Source: Rubellimicrobium sp. CFH 75288 (GTDB lineage: Bacteria; Pseudomonadota; Alphaproteobacteria; Rhodobacterales; Rhodobacteraceae). From it: a stretch of 64,000 nucleotides of DNA. The notes under the pieces were generated by a model. It was given only the letters and a program-made list of their open reading frames with translations, did not search any database and had not been told where the DNA came from. The stretch spans positions 434,001 to 498,000 of the forward strand of contig NZ_WYDP01000003.1 in assembly GCF_009904055.1 (NCBI RefSeq). Reading direction: 5' to 3'. A program made the position numbers and the translations under genes. Every line of letters starts with the position of its first letter. Within the stretch, counting starts at the first letter, position 1. This document shows positions 63,425 through 64,000 of this stretch, piece after piece.

Positions 63425-64000
63425 TCACTGCGCCGCATAGACCCTTTGGCGCACCTGCTCGAGCCGGTTCAGGATCGCGTCGAGCTGCTCGGGCTGGACC
63501 AGGAATTGCTGGAACCCTTCCATGGCGGCCTGCGCCATCTCGGCCGGCGCGTCGCGGTCGAAGAACTGGGCCAGCGCCGAGGCATCGGCCAGCGACTCGA
63601 AGCTCGTCTGCAGGAACGGATCGTCCGCCACGCTGGCATTGCGGTTGGGCGGCAGACCGCCCTCGGCATTGAGCCGCGTCTGCGCCTCGGGGCTCGCGAT
63701 GTAGGCCAGGAAGGTCTTGGCATCCTCGGGGTTCTGGGCGCCCGCGGTCAGGTGGATCGTGTCCGTCGGCGCCTCCTCGGCGCGGGGCAGGCCGGGGGTG
63801 ATCTCCGGGAACACCATGAAGCCCAGCTGCTCGTCGCTCATGCCGCCTTCGCGGAAGGTGCCCACGGCGAAGTTGCCGATCACGTAATGCGCCGCCCGTC
63901 CCTGCACGATCAGCGCGGCCGCATCCTGCCAGTCGATGGCGGCATGGTTGGCGGTGATGAAGGGCCGCAGCCGGTCCAGTTCGGCAAAGACCCGGCGCAC
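63425..64000 (-). CDS. Sugar ABC transporter substrate-binding protein (N-terminus outside window)
   Basis: C-terminal 191 residues of an extracellular sugar-binding protein (MalE/CUT1 type). Visible features are WQDAAALIVQGRAAHYVIGNF, LGFMVFPEITPG, the conserved AKTFLAYIASPEAQ and the ligand-side GGLPPNRNA. The frame stays open to base 64000, so the gene begins outside; the GTG at the edge is not taken as the start. It heads the galactoside uptake operon seen here. Confidence 0.9.
   Translation of the reverse strand: MRRVFAELDRLRPFITANHAAIDWQDAAALIVQGRAAHYVIGNFAVGTFREGGMSDEQLGFMVFPEITPGLPRAEEAPTDTIHLTAGAQNPEDAKTFLAYIASPEAQTRLNAEGGLPPNRNASVADDPFLQTSFESLADASALAQFFDRDAPAEMAQAAMEGFQQFLVQPEQLDAILNRLEQVRQRVYAAQ

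Overview
This window comes from a very GC-rich (about 70 percent by eye) alphaproteobacterium, most likely of the Rhodobacteraceae/Paracoccaceae. The evidence is the trgA-trgB pair, a class I polyhydroxybutyrate (PHB) cluster phaZ/phaC/phaP/phaR with CTGC-N3/4-GCAG boxes, DUF2842 and DUF808 proteins, an AcuI-type acryloyl-CoA reductase, and GTTC-N7-GTTC sites of the alphaproteobacterial LexA type. It reads as ordinary chromosome. I see no rRNA or tRNA gene, CRISPR array, transposase or phage gene. Gene density is high, and many neighbours share start and stop codons (TGATG, ATGA, GTGA).

Layout. 1-5.0 kb: uup (5' end outside the window), mazG, then an M20 amidohydrolase, agmatinase and a short CDF-like transporter. 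5.1-7.5 kb: an orphan PotD-like binding protein and a soluble PQQ-type sugar dehydrogenase. 7.6-13.9 kb: acuI, a class V aminotransferase-like protein, photolyase, trgA-trgB and a GNAT. 13.9-17.8 kb (minus strand): thrS, two YsnF/AvaK (DUF2382) stress proteins and a cold-shock protein. 18.0-24.1 kb: two alpha/beta hydrolases and the PHB cluster. 24.1-30.6 kb (minus): a putrescine/gamma-glutamyl-polyamine catabolic operon (amidotransferase, glutamine-synthetase-like ligase, VOC protein, FAD oxidase), a class III aminotransferase and an FMN alpha-hydroxy-acid oxidase. 31-39 kb: trpA, a PhnB-like VOC protein, a Pmp3-like peptide, ychF, DUF808, a radical-SAM/UdgX DNA-repair pair, purA and DUF2842. 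39.4-48.7 kb: a long low-complexity conserved protein, thiN, a DMT exporter, a copper chaperone, a lipoprotein, a phytase-like esterase and lepA. 49.2-54.2 kb: a HTH-alpha/beta-hydrolase fusion regulator divergent from an OmpA/PAN-type secreted protein and its coupled partner. 54.3-57.4 kb (minus): complete pqqABCDE. 57.6-64 kb (minus): a galactoside uptake and hydrolysis operon (binding protein, two permeases, GH36 alpha-galactosidase, GH42 beta-galactosidase).

How it fits together. PhaR-type boxes precede phaC/phaZ, phaP and phaR, which suggests one autoregulated PHB regulon. The galactoside operon releases free sugars and runs into the pqq operon, whose cofactor the sugar dehydrogenase at 6.3-7.5 kb may use. 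Agmatinase makes putrescine, which the 24-29 kb operon could degrade.

The most interesting signal is a perfect LexA-type box four bases upstream of the radical-SAM/UdgX operon. A second such box lies between the -35-like and -10-like elements of a PhnB-like VOC gene. Together they suggest a DNA-damage response in which the roles of the radical-SAM and VOC proteins are unknown. The 49-54 kb regulator plus envelope-protein locus is the other candidate for an undescribed system.
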